Shown here in pieces: positions 1-6,059 of a stretch of DNA of 9,276 bases. The stretch is from Thermoproteota archaeon (GTDB taxonomy: Archaea; Korarchaeota; Korarchaeia; B14-G2): positions 1 to 9,276 of the forward strand of contig QMWA01000057.1 in NCBI GenBank assembly GCA_003661385.1. The letters are read 5' to 3'. Position numbers and translations under genes: made by a program. Each line of letters starts with the position of its first letter. Position 1 is the first letter of the stretch. The notes under the pieces are model-generated. The model was not told the origin of the DNA and made no database searches. It was given only the letters and a program-made list of their open reading frames with translations.

Positions 1-438
1 GTTAAGCACCTCCTTAAGCTGATGAAGTGGAGTGGGGAGCTTGAGAGGGCTCTGAAGTTCGCTTTGGTCGGGTGCAGTGGGATAGCTGTGAACGAGGGGC
101 TCCTCTACATCCTTAGGGGGCTCCTCAGCTTGAGGTTGGCTGCAGCTGGGCTGCTTGCTGTCGAGGCTTCTGTGCTCAACAACTTCACCTGGAATGACAT
201 CTGGACTTTCAGAGACCAGAGGCCTGGGAGCCTAGCTGCTAGGTGCCTGAAGTACCATGCTGCTGTCGCGCTAGGGGCTGGGGCGAACGTAGCTGCTCTC
301 CTAGCTCTCACAGCACTAGGCTTACACTACCTGCTCTCTAACCTAGCTGGGATAGCCTTGGGCTTCCTAGCAAACTACATGGTGAGCAGGCACTGGGTCT
401 GGCAGCAGAGCTTAGAGCAGAGGCGTGGGCTGTGGTAA
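1..438 (+). CDS. GtrA-family membrane domain, C-terminal part of a truncated gene
   Basis: The frame is open from base 1, so the ATG at 22 is probably internal and the gene begins upstream of the window. The visible 145 residues give about four membrane segments. GtrA/DPMS hallmarks are present: KFALVGCSGIAVN near the start, the LNNFTWNDIWTF stretch, and NLAGIALGFLANYMVSRHWVW-type sequence before a short charged tail. GtrA domains help move or anchor polyprenyl-phosphate-linked sugars for cell-surface glycosylation. In archaea they often sit at the C-terminus of a dolichol-phosphate mannosyltransferase (GT2). The leading residues VKHLLKLMKWSGELERALKF look like the linker in such fusions. The family call is firm; the fusion is inference because the upstream part is not visible. 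If the gene is free-standing, it would start at ATG 22. Confidence 0.85.
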   Translation, partial: VKHLLKLMKWSGELERALKFALVGCSGIAVNEGLLYILRGLLSLRLAAAGLLAVEASVLNNFTWNDIWTFRDQRPGSLAARCLKYHAAVALGAGANVAALLALTALGLHYLLSNLAGIALGFLANYMVSRHWVWQQSLEQRRGLW

Positions 439-441
439 AGT

Positions 442-453
442 AAAGTTTAAAAC
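442..453 (+). promoter_or_regulatory. Probable TATA-box promoter of the moaD/moaE operon
   Basis: An A/T-only core (gtttaaaa within 442-453) lies directly after the GtrA stop codon. It is the only AT-rich patch before the next gene. Expected transcription start is about 470-476, slightly downstream of the GTG at 465, so either the start site or the start codon is uncertain. Confidence 0.5.
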
Positions 454-464
454 CGCTGTGGGGT

Positions 465-698
465 GTGTGCTCTGGTGGTAGCCTGTCTCTGGCCTCAGTA
501 GAGGCTCAGCTGAAGGAGATCAACAAGAAGCTTGATGTGCTGATTTCGCTCATGAAGTACCTGGTGGAGCTCCTCACTGAAGGAGAGGGCTATGAGAGGT
601 ATGATGAGGAGTTCGAGGAAGCTGCTTCACCAGACTACCACACGCCTACACCTGAGGACTCAATCTACAGGTACATGAGCAGAGCGAGGGCATGCTGA
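465..698 (+). CDS. Small coiled-coil protein of unknown function, first gene of the moa operon
   Basis: A 77-residue acidic protein. Residues about 8-40 form an amphipathic helix with leucine/isoleucine heptad spacing (VEAQLKEINKKLDVLISLMK), so it is probably a dimerising coiled coil. Residues 41-77 are acidic and proline/tyrosine-rich with no recognisable domain, ending in an Arg/Ala/Cys tail. GTG 465 is the only usable upstream in-frame start; the next is the Met at residue 30, which would cut through the helix. The TATA box ends only about 12 bases before this GTG, so the exact start is unsure. Its stop (TGA 696-698) overlaps the ATG of moaD in a TGATG junction, which implies co-translation. 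I do not recognise the family. The operon position suggests, but does not prove, a link to molybdenum cofactor synthesis. Confidence 0.7.
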   Translation: MCSGGSLSLASVEAQLKEINKKLDVLISLMKYLVELLTEGEGYERYDEEFEEAASPDYHTPTPEDSIYRYMSRARAC

Positions 699-937
699 TG
701 AAGGTCAAAGTCAAGTTCTTCTCTGTGCTAAGGGACGCAGCTGGAGTCAAGGAGGCTCTGGTTGAGCTCAGGGATGGAGCTAAGGTCAGCGAGCTTCTCG
801 AAGAGCTCTACTTTAGGTGGCCTAAGCTGAGAGATGAGAGGGATGTGATAGTCCTCGTGAACGGGAAGCCATCCTCAAGCCTAGAGCTCAAGGAAGGAGA
901 CGAGGTTGCCCTGATCCCCCCTGTCTCAGGTGGCTAG
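698..937 (+). CDS. moaD: Molybdopterin synthase sulfur-carrier subunit MoaD
   Basis: A 79-residue ubiquitin-fold sulfur carrier. It begins with the typical beta strand MKVKVKFFSVLRDAAGV. It continues through the helix SELLEELYFRWP and the VNGK turn. It closes with EGDEVALIPPVSGG. The C-terminal Gly-Gly is thiocarboxylated and delivers sulfur to precursor Z (cPMP) in the MoaD-MoaE synthase. I chose ATG 698 over ATG 692 because GAGGG at 686-690 sits 7 bases before 698 and only 1 base before 692. It overlaps the preceding stop by one base and is followed at once by moaE, so the two subunits are made from one message. Archaeal MoaD-like proteins can also serve as SAMP-type protein modifiers or ThiS-like carriers, but adjacent MoaE makes the MoaD call secure. 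Confidence 0.93.
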   Translation: MKVKVKFFSVLRDAAGVKEALVELRDGAKVSELLEELYFRWPKLRDERDVIVLVNGKPSSSLELKEGDEVALIPPVSGG

Positions 938-938
938 C

Positions 939-1397
939 TTGCCTGAAGGTAAGGTTGTATCCAGCAGAGTGGACTTGAACAGGATGCTAGAGGAGCTGGC
1001 TAAGCACTCGGCTATGGGAGCTGGCGGCCTAGCCCTCTTCATCGGGGTAGTTAAAGGCGTGGTCGATGGGCGTAAGGTCAGGGAGCTAGAGTACGAGGCC
1101 TACGAGCCGCATGCCAGCAGAGCTCTAGGCGAGATCGCCAGGGAGGAGGCATCCAGAGAGAAGGTGCTTGACGTCAGAGTCTACCATAGGGTCGGGAGGC
1201 TTAAGCCAGGTGAGCCAACGCTTTACATTGCTGTAGCTGCAGTAGATAGGAAGACCGCGCTAGAGGCCTTAAGCAGGGTGCTTGAGAGAGTGAAGCACGA
1301 GCCTCCAGTCTTCAAGCTTGAGAGGAGGGAAGACGGGGAGTTCTGGGTGGTTGGCGATGGAAAGCGGGTTAAGAGAGGCCAGGGAGGCTCTAGCTGA
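939..1397 (+). CDS. moaE: Molybdopterin synthase catalytic subunit MoaE
   Basis: A 152-residue MoaE, the large subunit that converts cPMP to molybdopterin with two MoaD thiocarboxylates. Family landmarks are GGLALFIGVVKG, LEYEAYEPHA, YHRVGRLKPGE and VKHEPPVFKLE near the end. Counted from the TTG at 939, the lysines in VKHEPPVFK are K119 and K126, the numbers I recall for the catalytic lysines of E. coli MoaE. R104 is also kept. The position matching E. coli R39 is lysine (GVVKG), a conservative change. TTG 939 is preferred because GGTGG (929-933) precedes it by 5 bases, leaving a 1-base gap to the moaD stop. GTG 930 would add three residues but has no ribosome site. The 3' end overlaps the next gene by 41 bases. 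Confidence 0.93.
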   Translation: MPEGKVVSSRVDLNRMLEELAKHSAMGAGGLALFIGVVKGVVDGRKVRELEYEAYEPHASRALGEIAREEASREKVLDVRVYHRVGRLKPGEPTLYIAVAAVDRKTALEALSRVLERVKHEPPVFKLERREDGEFWVVGDGKRVKRGQGGSS

Positions 1398-2265
1398 GCT
1401 GTCATCTGGCAAGGTGGTCAGCGACGGAGACCTGGATGGCATCCTTGCCTCTGGGCTCCTCTCCAGAGCTCTAAACGTGGATGTGGAGTTCCCGAGCCCA
1501 GGGGAGCTCAGGGGGCTCAGGGTTGAGGGCTGCATCCTGGTTGAGCTGCCTCCAAGCAAGGGCCTCGAGTACCGTGGGAGGAACATCCTGCTAGACCACC
1601 ACGAGTACAGTGGTGTCGTGGTGTTCGAGGGCAGTGAAGCTGCTGTGGAGTACAGGGCTGAAGCTGGGTGCGTTGCTGACATAGCCGTGGAGGTCTTCGA
1701 GCTTGAGCTCCCAGCTGAGGGGCTTGAGGTCCTTGAGGCAGTCAGGAGGATAGACCAGGGGAGGTACGAGAGCTGGCTTGACAGAGCCCTGCACAGGGCT
1801 TATAGGCTTGAGATAGCGAGCAAGGAGATGAGGTACAGGCTGCTAGAGTGGGTGAGGTCAGGGAGCTGGAGCAGGTTCATGGAGTGGGCTAGGAGCGGGG
1901 ATGAGAGGTGGAGGCTGGTTGAGGAGGCTGTCAGGGAGCTCAAGCTGAGGGCGAGGGAGCTAGCCAGGGGAGCAGTGTACTTCACCTATGATGGGGAGAG
2001 CTGGGCTGAGAAGGCTGCCATGAGAGAAGCCATGCTGCAGCTGGAGGAGGAGCACCCTGTCGTGGTGGCAGTGGAGGTCAAGGAGGGGAAGGCTGCTAAA
2101 GCCAGCTTAGCCACCAAAGCGGGAGTAGACCTGCAGCCTGCCTTCGCTAGGCTGAGGGAGATGGGGTACTCTGCTGGCGGCAGGAGCAGCGTGGGCGGAG
2201 CCCAGCTTGGCGTGGAGCTTGAAAAGGCCCTCAAGGACATCAAGGAGGCTCTAGCTCTCCTCTAG
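1357..2265 (+). CDS. DHH-superfamily phosphoesterase
   Basis: A 302-residue protein with DHH landmarks: an Asp-rich first motif VVSDGDLDGILAS (residues 20-32, D23/D25/D27), the signature LLDHHE (D80-H81-H82), and a later Asp in RRIDQGRY. The C-terminal DHHA1-like end AGGRSSVGGAQLG (273-285) forms the glycine-rich substrate loop. The family comprises metal-dependent phosphoesterases and nucleases (RecJ/GAN, NrnA, cyclic-dinucleotide hydrolases); the substrate here is unknown. Two oddities: the acidic residue expected after the second strand appears as Glu (ILVELPP), and the usual His of the GGH loop is Arg. ATG 1357 is chosen because GGTGG (1346-1350) precedes it by 6 bases; a TTG at 1318 would extend the moaE overlap without support. 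The gene overlaps moaE by 41 bases and overlaps the convergent PDO gene by 15 bases at their 3' ends. Confidence 0.82.
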   Translation: MESGLREAREALAELSSGKVVSDGDLDGILASGLLSRALNVDVEFPSPGELRGLRVEGCILVELPPSKGLEYRGRNILLDHHEYSGVVVFEGSEAAVEYRAEAGCVADIAVEVFELELPAEGLEVLEAVRRIDQGRYESWLDRALHRAYRLEIASKEMRYRLLEWVRSGSWSRFMEWARSGDERWRLVEEAVRELKLRARELARGAVYFTYDGESWAEKAAMREAMLQLEEEHPVVVAVEVKEGKAAKASLATKAGVDLQPAFARLREMGYSAGGRSSVGGAQLGVELEKALKDIKEALALL

Positions 2266-2895
2266 CGTGGCCTCTATGAACTCCACGAGAGCTGAGGCTG
2301 AGGCTGCTCCCTCGAAGCCAGCTACGTCATTCACTATGGTCTTTGGGACAGCCATCACACCGTACTTTGAGGCTAGCTGAGGGAACTCGCTGGCCTCAAT
2401 CACCTTGGCTTCAACCATGTCTGACTCTACTGCAAGCTGGAATGCAGCTAAAGCCATGCTAGGGCAGTGTGGGCAGGTTGGTGTGACGAAGACCTTGAGC
2501 TCAACTGGCTTCCTGAAGGCCCTGGCTCTGTCCCTCAGCTCGCCTGGGAGCCCTGTCCTCCCCCTGCTGGCGTCTACTATGGCTTGGAGGAAGCTCCTGA
2601 ACTCGTAGCCAGCAGGGATCCCATAGAACCTCAGCCCAAAGTCCCTCTCTCCCACTATGGCGGTGCAGGGTGCTGCATCTATCTTGAAGCAGCGGACTGC
2701 ATCCCTGTCCCTCTCGAAGTCATGCACCTCAACCTCGAGCAGGGGAGATAGCTCAGCTAGCTCACTGTATAGCTGGGCTATCTCACCACAGTACATGCAG
2801 TTGAACTCTATCGTGAAGAAGTGGAGGGTCACCTTGCTCTCTAGCTTCGAGAAGAACCTCTCCTGGACAGCCTTCTTAACTTCACTGGATAGCAA
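2251..2895 (-). CDS. Protein disulfide oxidoreductase (PDO, tandem thioredoxin fold)
   Basis: A 214-residue protein with two thioredoxin-like units, each with a CXXC site: C33-M-Y-C36 in the N-terminal unit and C141-P-H-C144 in the C-terminal unit. The cis-prolines are at P76 (DAAPCT) and P184 (MAVPKT). The FYGIPAGYEF motif (90-99) is typical of archaeal glutaredoxin-like PDOs. These cytosolic enzymes make, break and shuffle disulfides, which are common in hyperthermophile proteins. N-terminal CMYC is atypical, since CxYC with other middle residues is more usual; the C-terminal CPHC resembles DsbA-type oxidants. The start is TTG 2895, with GGTGG a few bases upstream and a minus-strand TATA box (2925-2932) placing transcription start near 2903, so the leader is very short. 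Its 3' end overlaps the convergent DHH gene. Confidence 0.9.
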   Translation of the reverse strand: MLSSEVKKAVQERFFSKLESKVTLHFFTIEFNCMYCGEIAQLYSELAELSPLLEVEVHDFERDRDAVRCFKIDAAPCTAIVGERDFGLRFYGIPAGYEFRSFLQAIVDASRGRTGLPGELRDRARAFRKPVELKVFVTPTCPHCPSMALAAFQLAVESDMVEAKVIEASEFPQLASKYGVMAVPKTIVNDVAGFEGAASASALVEFIEATLEES

Positions 2896-2924
2896 TGCAC
2901 CACCGTGTGCTGGCGCCGGCCTCA

Positions 2925-2932
2925 GCTTAAAA
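2925..2932 (-). promoter_or_regulatory. TATA box of the PDO gene
   Basis: On the minus strand the sequence reads cttttaag, flanked by GC-rich DNA. It is centred about 33 bases upstream of the TTG start at 2895, predicting a leader of roughly 8 bases. It lies in the short gap after the coiled-coil gene, so PDO probably has its own promoter. Confidence 0.55.
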
Positions 2933-2944
2933 GCGTTGCTGGAG

Positions 2945-3100
2945 CTAGGCTAAGGCCTCTCTGAGCTCTCTTGCCTCCCTCCTCAGAGCCTCAAGCTCGC
3001 TTTCAAGCTCCTCAATCCTGTCCCTGAGCTCACCCAGCTCGCTCTCCACGTCCTCTATCCTCCTCTCGATGTCCTCAAGCCTCCTCCTAGCATCCTCCAT
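2945..3100 (-). CDS. 51-residue coiled-coil protein of unknown function
   Basis: Almost the whole protein is one uninterrupted left-handed coiled coil. From residue 8 it runs in six heptads with Leu/Ile/Ala at a and Ile/Val/Leu at d (LEDIERR, IEDVESE, LGELRDR, IEELESE, LEALRRE, ARELREA). Glu and Arg fill the e/g positions, suggesting salt-bridged dimers or higher oligomers. There is no globular domain, membrane segment or cysteine. The frame is open to a TTG at 3139, but the TATA box at 3131-3138 lies inside that extension, so a start at ATG 3100 (or GTG 3109) fits a leaderless message. It lies just upstream of PDO on the same strand, 49 bases away, and is divergent from the peptidase gene. 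Function unknown; a structural or adaptor role is possible. Confidence 0.65.
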   Translation of the reverse strand: MEDARRRLEDIERRIEDVESELGELRDRIEELESELEALRREARELREALA

Positions 3101-3130
3101 GCTAGGCACCAAAGCCCTATTGCAGGCATG

Positions 3131-3138
3131 GTTTATCA
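3131..3138 (-). promoter_or_regulatory. TATA-like box of the small coiled-coil gene
   Basis: On the minus strand the sequence is approximately tgataaac. It is centred about 34 bases before ATG 3100 and 25 before GTG 3109. It decides against the longer TTG 3139 reading of the coiled-coil gene. Confidence 0.45.
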
Positions 3139-3201
3139 ACCTTAGTAGCTGACGGATGCTAGACTAAACTGTTATCTAGTAGGATGGCAGGCGGCCTATA
3201 T

Positions 3202-3205
3202 GGTG
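3202..3205 (+). promoter_or_regulatory. Shine-Dalgarno GGTG that sets the peptidase start
   Basis: GGTG followed by a 5-base spacer (cctgc) and then ATG 3211. The ATG at 3184 has no comparable site. The same GGTG-CCTG(C/T)-ATG arrangement precedes the other exported-protein gene at 8709. Confidence 0.5.
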
Positions 3206-3210
3206 CCTGC

Positions 3211-4596
3211 ATGAGGAGAGCTCTCTTAGCTGCTGCCCTAGCTGGGCTGCTGTACATGGGGGTGTTCTCTCTAGCTGGAGGCTACGCTACCCCCATGGTT
3301 TACGCTGCCAGCGTGGAGCGTGCGTTAAGGGACTTGAGGAAGCTCACGTCATATAGCAGGAAGTGCTTTGAGCCGGACGTGAACGAGAGCGCAGAGTGGC
3401 TTCTAGGAGAGCTTAGGAAGATGGGGGTGGAGGCTTGGGTTGAGGCAGTCAACTACACGGGGAAGGGCGTGCAGTACACGTCTTACAACGTGCTTGGGGA
3501 GCTTAAGGGCGAAAGCGGGCTCTTAGTCCTGCTTACAGCCCACTATGACAGCATATCCTGGAAGCCTCCCACGGGGAGAGCTCCTGGCGCAGACGACGAT
3601 GGAAGCGGGGTGGTCACTGTGCTTGAGGCTCTCAGGATAATGAGGGCTCTCAAGCTGAAGCACACGCTTAGAGTGGTCTTCTTCACCGCAGAGGAGATCG
3701 GGCTGCTTGGCTCACGAGCCTATGCTAAAGCTCACATCAGTGAAGCTAACGTGACAGTAGCTCACGTGCAGCTTGACATGATAGGGTACAGCCACCCCCT
3801 AGTGGTGTTCGCTGGATTAGAGAACAAGCCTCTAGACGACAGGACTAGGGAGCTAGCTGAGAGGGTTGCTGAGCTCATCCAGGAGGCTGGGGTGGAGGCA
3901 AGCTGGGAGCTTGCACCATACCCTCTCTCAGACCACTACCCGCTCTGGGCTTCAGGTGTCCCAGCTGTATGCATCTCAGAGAGGAACGTGTTCCAGCATC
4001 CATACTTCCACACCCCAAGAGACACCATTGAGAACTCGATTAGAGTCGAGGTCTTGGAGAAGTCCATCATGGCTGTTGTGAACGTCGCTGTGAAGCTGAC
4101 TGAGGCAAGCGACTGCAGCATAGAGGCAGCTAAGCTTGTTCAGTGGCGTGGTGTAGTCGAGGCGCCAGCGCAAGCAGACCAGGATGCAGCTAAGCTTATA
4201 CTCAGGAGGCTTGGAGGCTCCTCTGAGACCACCCACGTTAGGACGCTGGTAGGTGGGCCTATAGCTAACCCTGAGTGCGAGAAGTGGAATGAGCTAGCTG
4301 GCTTGAGGTTCGTGGAGACTGAGGAGGGCATAAGGCTGGAGTACCCTGGTGGGAGCGTCGAGTTCGAGAGGAGCATGTGGGGGAGAGAGGACTACGCTGT
4401 GCTAGCTCACGTAGTCCATGAGGGAGAGAGCATCCTGCTGGTAGAAGGCTGCACTAGGTATGGGACCTATGCTGCAGCTCTGGCATTCGTGTCAGTGGAG
4501 ATCCACAGCAGGATAGCCATAGTCCACTGGGCTGACTCAAGTGGCAATGGGAGAGTTGAGCTAGGTGAGGTCACAGTGGCTCCAGTAGGGCCGTAG
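3211..4596 (+). CDS. Exported M28-family zinc peptidase with C-terminal S-layer-like extension
   Basis: 461 residues from ATG 3211. A hydrophobic leader follows MRR (residues 2-32), either a signal peptide or an N-terminal anchor, so the enzyme is exported. Residue numbers below count from ATG 3184 (subtract 9 for 3211). The M28 catalytic set is complete: H120 in TAHYD, the DDDGSG aspartates 137-139, AEE at 169-171 (E170 base, E171 ligand), D198 in LDMIG and H276 in YFHTPRDT. M28 enzymes are di-zinc aminopeptidases. After residue ~320 comes a non-peptidase part. LVGGPIANPECEKWNELAG (355-373) and VEGCTRYGTYAAALAF resemble archaeal S-layer protein domains. It ends in DSSGNGRVELGE (451-462), which fits an EF-hand/dockerin calcium loop. 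The peptidase call is strong; the S-layer resemblance is from motif memory. The start could also be ATG 3184. Convergent with the ATPase gene, 6 bases away. Confidence 0.88.
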   Translation: MRRALLAAALAGLLYMGVFSLAGGYATPMVYAASVERALRDLRKLTSYSRKCFEPDVNESAEWLLGELRKMGVEAWVEAVNYTGKGVQYTSYNVLGELKGESGLLVLLTAHYDSISWKPPTGRAPGADDDGSGVVTVLEALRIMRALKLKHTLRVVFFTAEEIGLLGSRAYAKAHISEANVTVAHVQLDMIGYSHPLVVFAGLENKPLDDRTRELAERVAELIQEAGVEASWELAPYPLSDHYPLWASGVPAVCISERNVFQHPYFHTPRDTIENSIRVEVLEKSIMAVVNVAVKLTEASDCSIEAAKLVQWRGVVEAPAQADQDAAKLILRRLGGSSETTHVRTLVGGPIANPECEKWNELAGLRFVETEEGIRLEYPGGSVEFERSMWGREDYAVLAHVVHEGESILLVEGCTRYGTYAAALAFVSVEIHSRIAIVHWADSSGNGRVELGEVTVAPVGP

Positions 4597-4602
4597 AGCT
4601 GG

Positions 4603-5163
4603 CTAGATGGGTAGGAGCTCGACAACAACATCCACTCTCTTAGCCAGCTCAGCTACCCCCCTCCTCTCCCTCTCGGTTATCTCCAGGGGCTCAGCTGGTA
4701 TCCTCACCCCCCTGTACGCGTTCAGTATGGCTGTCTGAGCCTCCTCTAGCGCTCTAGTGAGCAAGCTTAGGCTACCTGCATGCAGGTGTATTGTCACGTC
4801 GTTGACGAAGAGCACTGGAGTAGGGCTCCTGATGTACGCCTCCAGCAGCCTGCTCGTCTCCCTCGCGTTCTCCCTTGCTATCGCTAGGGCTTCCACCCTG
4901 GTCTTCGACTGGAGCCTTGGGCCTCTCACACAGGCCTTGATGTACCTGAGCTCCCTTGGCAGCTGGATGTACTCGTCTATCGCGCCTCCTGCCTTGAGGC
5001 CTCTTGCTGTGAAGCTCCTTGGAGCGAAGTCGAGAACTGTTATCGCCTCTATGGGCTCTGCTTTGATGGCTTGAGCTAGGAGCTCTGCTGTCAGCGTGGT
5101 CTTCCCTGAGCCCACCTCACCTACTATCAGGGTCCTCATGCCTCTGAGCCTACTGTAGTCCAT
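4603..5163 (-). CDS. P-loop NTPase of unknown role, coupled to the AlkA-like gene
   Basis: A 186-residue soluble protein with a clear Walker A (GEVGSGKTT, residues 15-23 from ATG 5163) and a probable Walker B (PVLFVND, about 116-122). A second acidic strand end, ITVLDFAP, lies near residue 45. The C-terminal half is helical with a Glu/Arg-rich stretch, and I see no helicase, kinase or transport signature. It is thus a single-domain ATP- or GTP-binding protein, family not recognised. ATG 5163 is preceded by a GGTGGAGGG ribosome site; GTG 5172 and ATG 5139 are alternatives. It overlaps the end of the upstream glycosylase gene by 14 bases, so the two are probably translated together. That makes a role in DNA handling or repair plausible but unproven. 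Confidence 0.7.
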   Translation of the reverse strand: MDYSRLRGMRTLIVGEVGSGKTTLTAELLAQAIKAEPIEAITVLDFAPRSFTARGLKAGGAIDEYIQLPRELRYIKACVRGPRLQSKTRVEALAIARENARETSRLLEAYIRSPTPVLFVNDVTIHLHAGSLSLLTRALEEAQTAILNAYRGVRIPAEPLEITERERRGVAELAKRVDVVVELLPI

Positions 5164-6007
5164 GCCCTCCACCCATCCAGTAGGCTATGAGGTAGAATGC
5201 TGCTAGAGCCTTGAGGCTGCCCCAGCCTTCAGCTATCTCCTCCACCTCCCTCCTGGACGCCAGCCTGCCGAGGTATAGGGCTCCTACAGCCTTCCTCAAG
5301 CCTAGGTCTGATGCAGGCAGCACAGTGAGCCTCCCCATTCTGGCTGCAGCTAGCTTAGCAGTCCACTCCCCAACCCCCTTGACCTCAGTGAGCTCGCTTA
5401 CGATGAGGTCAGGAGGCTTCCCCGGGAGGTCCTCTAGCTGGAGCTCAGCTACCCTCTTAAGGCACTCTGCTCTCCTCTTGGGCAGCCCTAGGCCCCTGAG
5501 CTCTCCTACGCTGGCTGCTGCCACAGCCTCCTGGCTCGGGAACGTGTAGTACACTGACCCCCTGTAGGCTAGCTTCTCCCCCAAGGCCTTCACAAGCCTC
5601 TCCTTCACCTTGACAGCGGCTCTCAGGGATATCTGCTGCTCTACTATGCTCTCAGCTATGGCCTCGAATGCTGTAGGCGAGGTCTTAACCCTGAGGCCAC
5701 GCAGCCTTGAGGCTGCAGCCTTGAGCACTGGGTCTCTTATGCTCCTGTAGAAGCCCTCTAGGTCTAGGGTGAAGCTCAGGGTTCTTGCCGCCAGCTCAGC
5801 TGCACTCCTTGATGTGCACTGGATCTTGAAGCTGCTTCCCCTGACCTGCCTGACTATGGCCAGCTCAGCACCACCCCTGCACAGGAAGGCCCTCGCGTAG
5901 GCCTCATCCTCCACCCTGTCGAGAGCAGGTGGAGAGTACCGGCTTAACATGGCTAAGGTGAGCTTCAAGCTGTAGCAGGGGGTGCTCTCAGCTATCAGCT
6001 CCATCAT
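5150..6007 (-). CDS. AlkA-like DNA-3-methyladenine glycosylase (HhH-GPD superfamily)
   Basis: A 285-residue base-excision repair glycosylase. An AlkA-type N-terminal domain (about 1-95) is followed by the helical core. EAIAESIVEQQISLRAA (115-131) is the characteristic EQQIS helix. LTEVKGVGEWTAK (206-218) is the helix-hairpin-helix. D234 in PASDLGLRK is the expected catalytic Asp, followed by the helix ending AFYLIAYWMGGG. No FeS-type cysteine cluster is visible at the C-terminus, which separates it from EndoIII/MutY. It removes alkylated purines from DNA, leaving abasic sites. The start is one of the paired ATGs at 6007/6004. The TATA core at 6030-6035 is about 25 bases before 6007, so the message is leaderless. 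First gene of a two-gene unit with the P-loop ATPase; divergent from the helical protein at 6060. Confidence 0.92.
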   Translation of the reverse strand: MMELIAESTPCYSLKLTLAMLSRYSPPALDRVEDEAYARAFLCRGGAELAIVRQVRGSSFKIQCTSRSAAELAARTLSFTLDLEGFYRSIRDPVLKAAASRLRGLRVKTSPTAFEAIAESIVEQQISLRAAVKVKERLVKALGEKLAYRGSVYYTFPSQEAVAAASVGELRGLGLPKRRAECLKRVAELQLEDLPGKPPDLIVSELTEVKGVGEWTAKLAAARMGRLTVLPASDLGLRKAVGALYLGRLASRREVEEIAEGWGSLKALAAFYLIAYWMGGGHGLQ

Positions 6008-6029
6008 CTACTGGCTGGTGTACCAGAGC

Positions 6030-6035
6030 TTATAA
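6030..6035. promoter_or_regulatory. Symmetric TATA box shared by two divergent leaderless genes
   Basis: The core ttataa is its own reverse complement and is the only AT-rich patch between the divergent genes. Its centre is about 25 bases from the AlkA-like ATG at 6007 on the minus strand and about 27 bases from GTG 6060 on the plus strand. These are the normal archaeal TATA-to-start-site distances, so one box could serve both genes and both messages would be leaderless. Direction would have to come from flanking BRE sequence. Confidence 0.6.
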
Positions 6036-6059
6036 AGTGCTGTGGAGTGGGGCTGTGGT

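Noticed and set aside
1318-1356. N-terminal extension of the DHH gene from TTG 1318
   Set aside because: It lies deep inside moaE, lacks a ribosome site and reads as non-domain sequence; GGTGG precedes ATG 1357.
1269-1682. Minus-strand ORF across moaE and the DHH gene
   Set aside because: It lies opposite two well-supported genes and has shadow-like composition rich in Ser, Pro and Leu.
3101-3139. Longer coiled-coil protein starting at TTG 3139
   Set aside because: The TATA-like box lies inside this extension, and the extra residues do not continue the heptad pattern.
6042-6059. GTG 6042 as start of the helical protein
   Set aside because: It is about 7 bases from the only TATA box, too close to be included in the transcript; GTG 6060 is at the expected distance.
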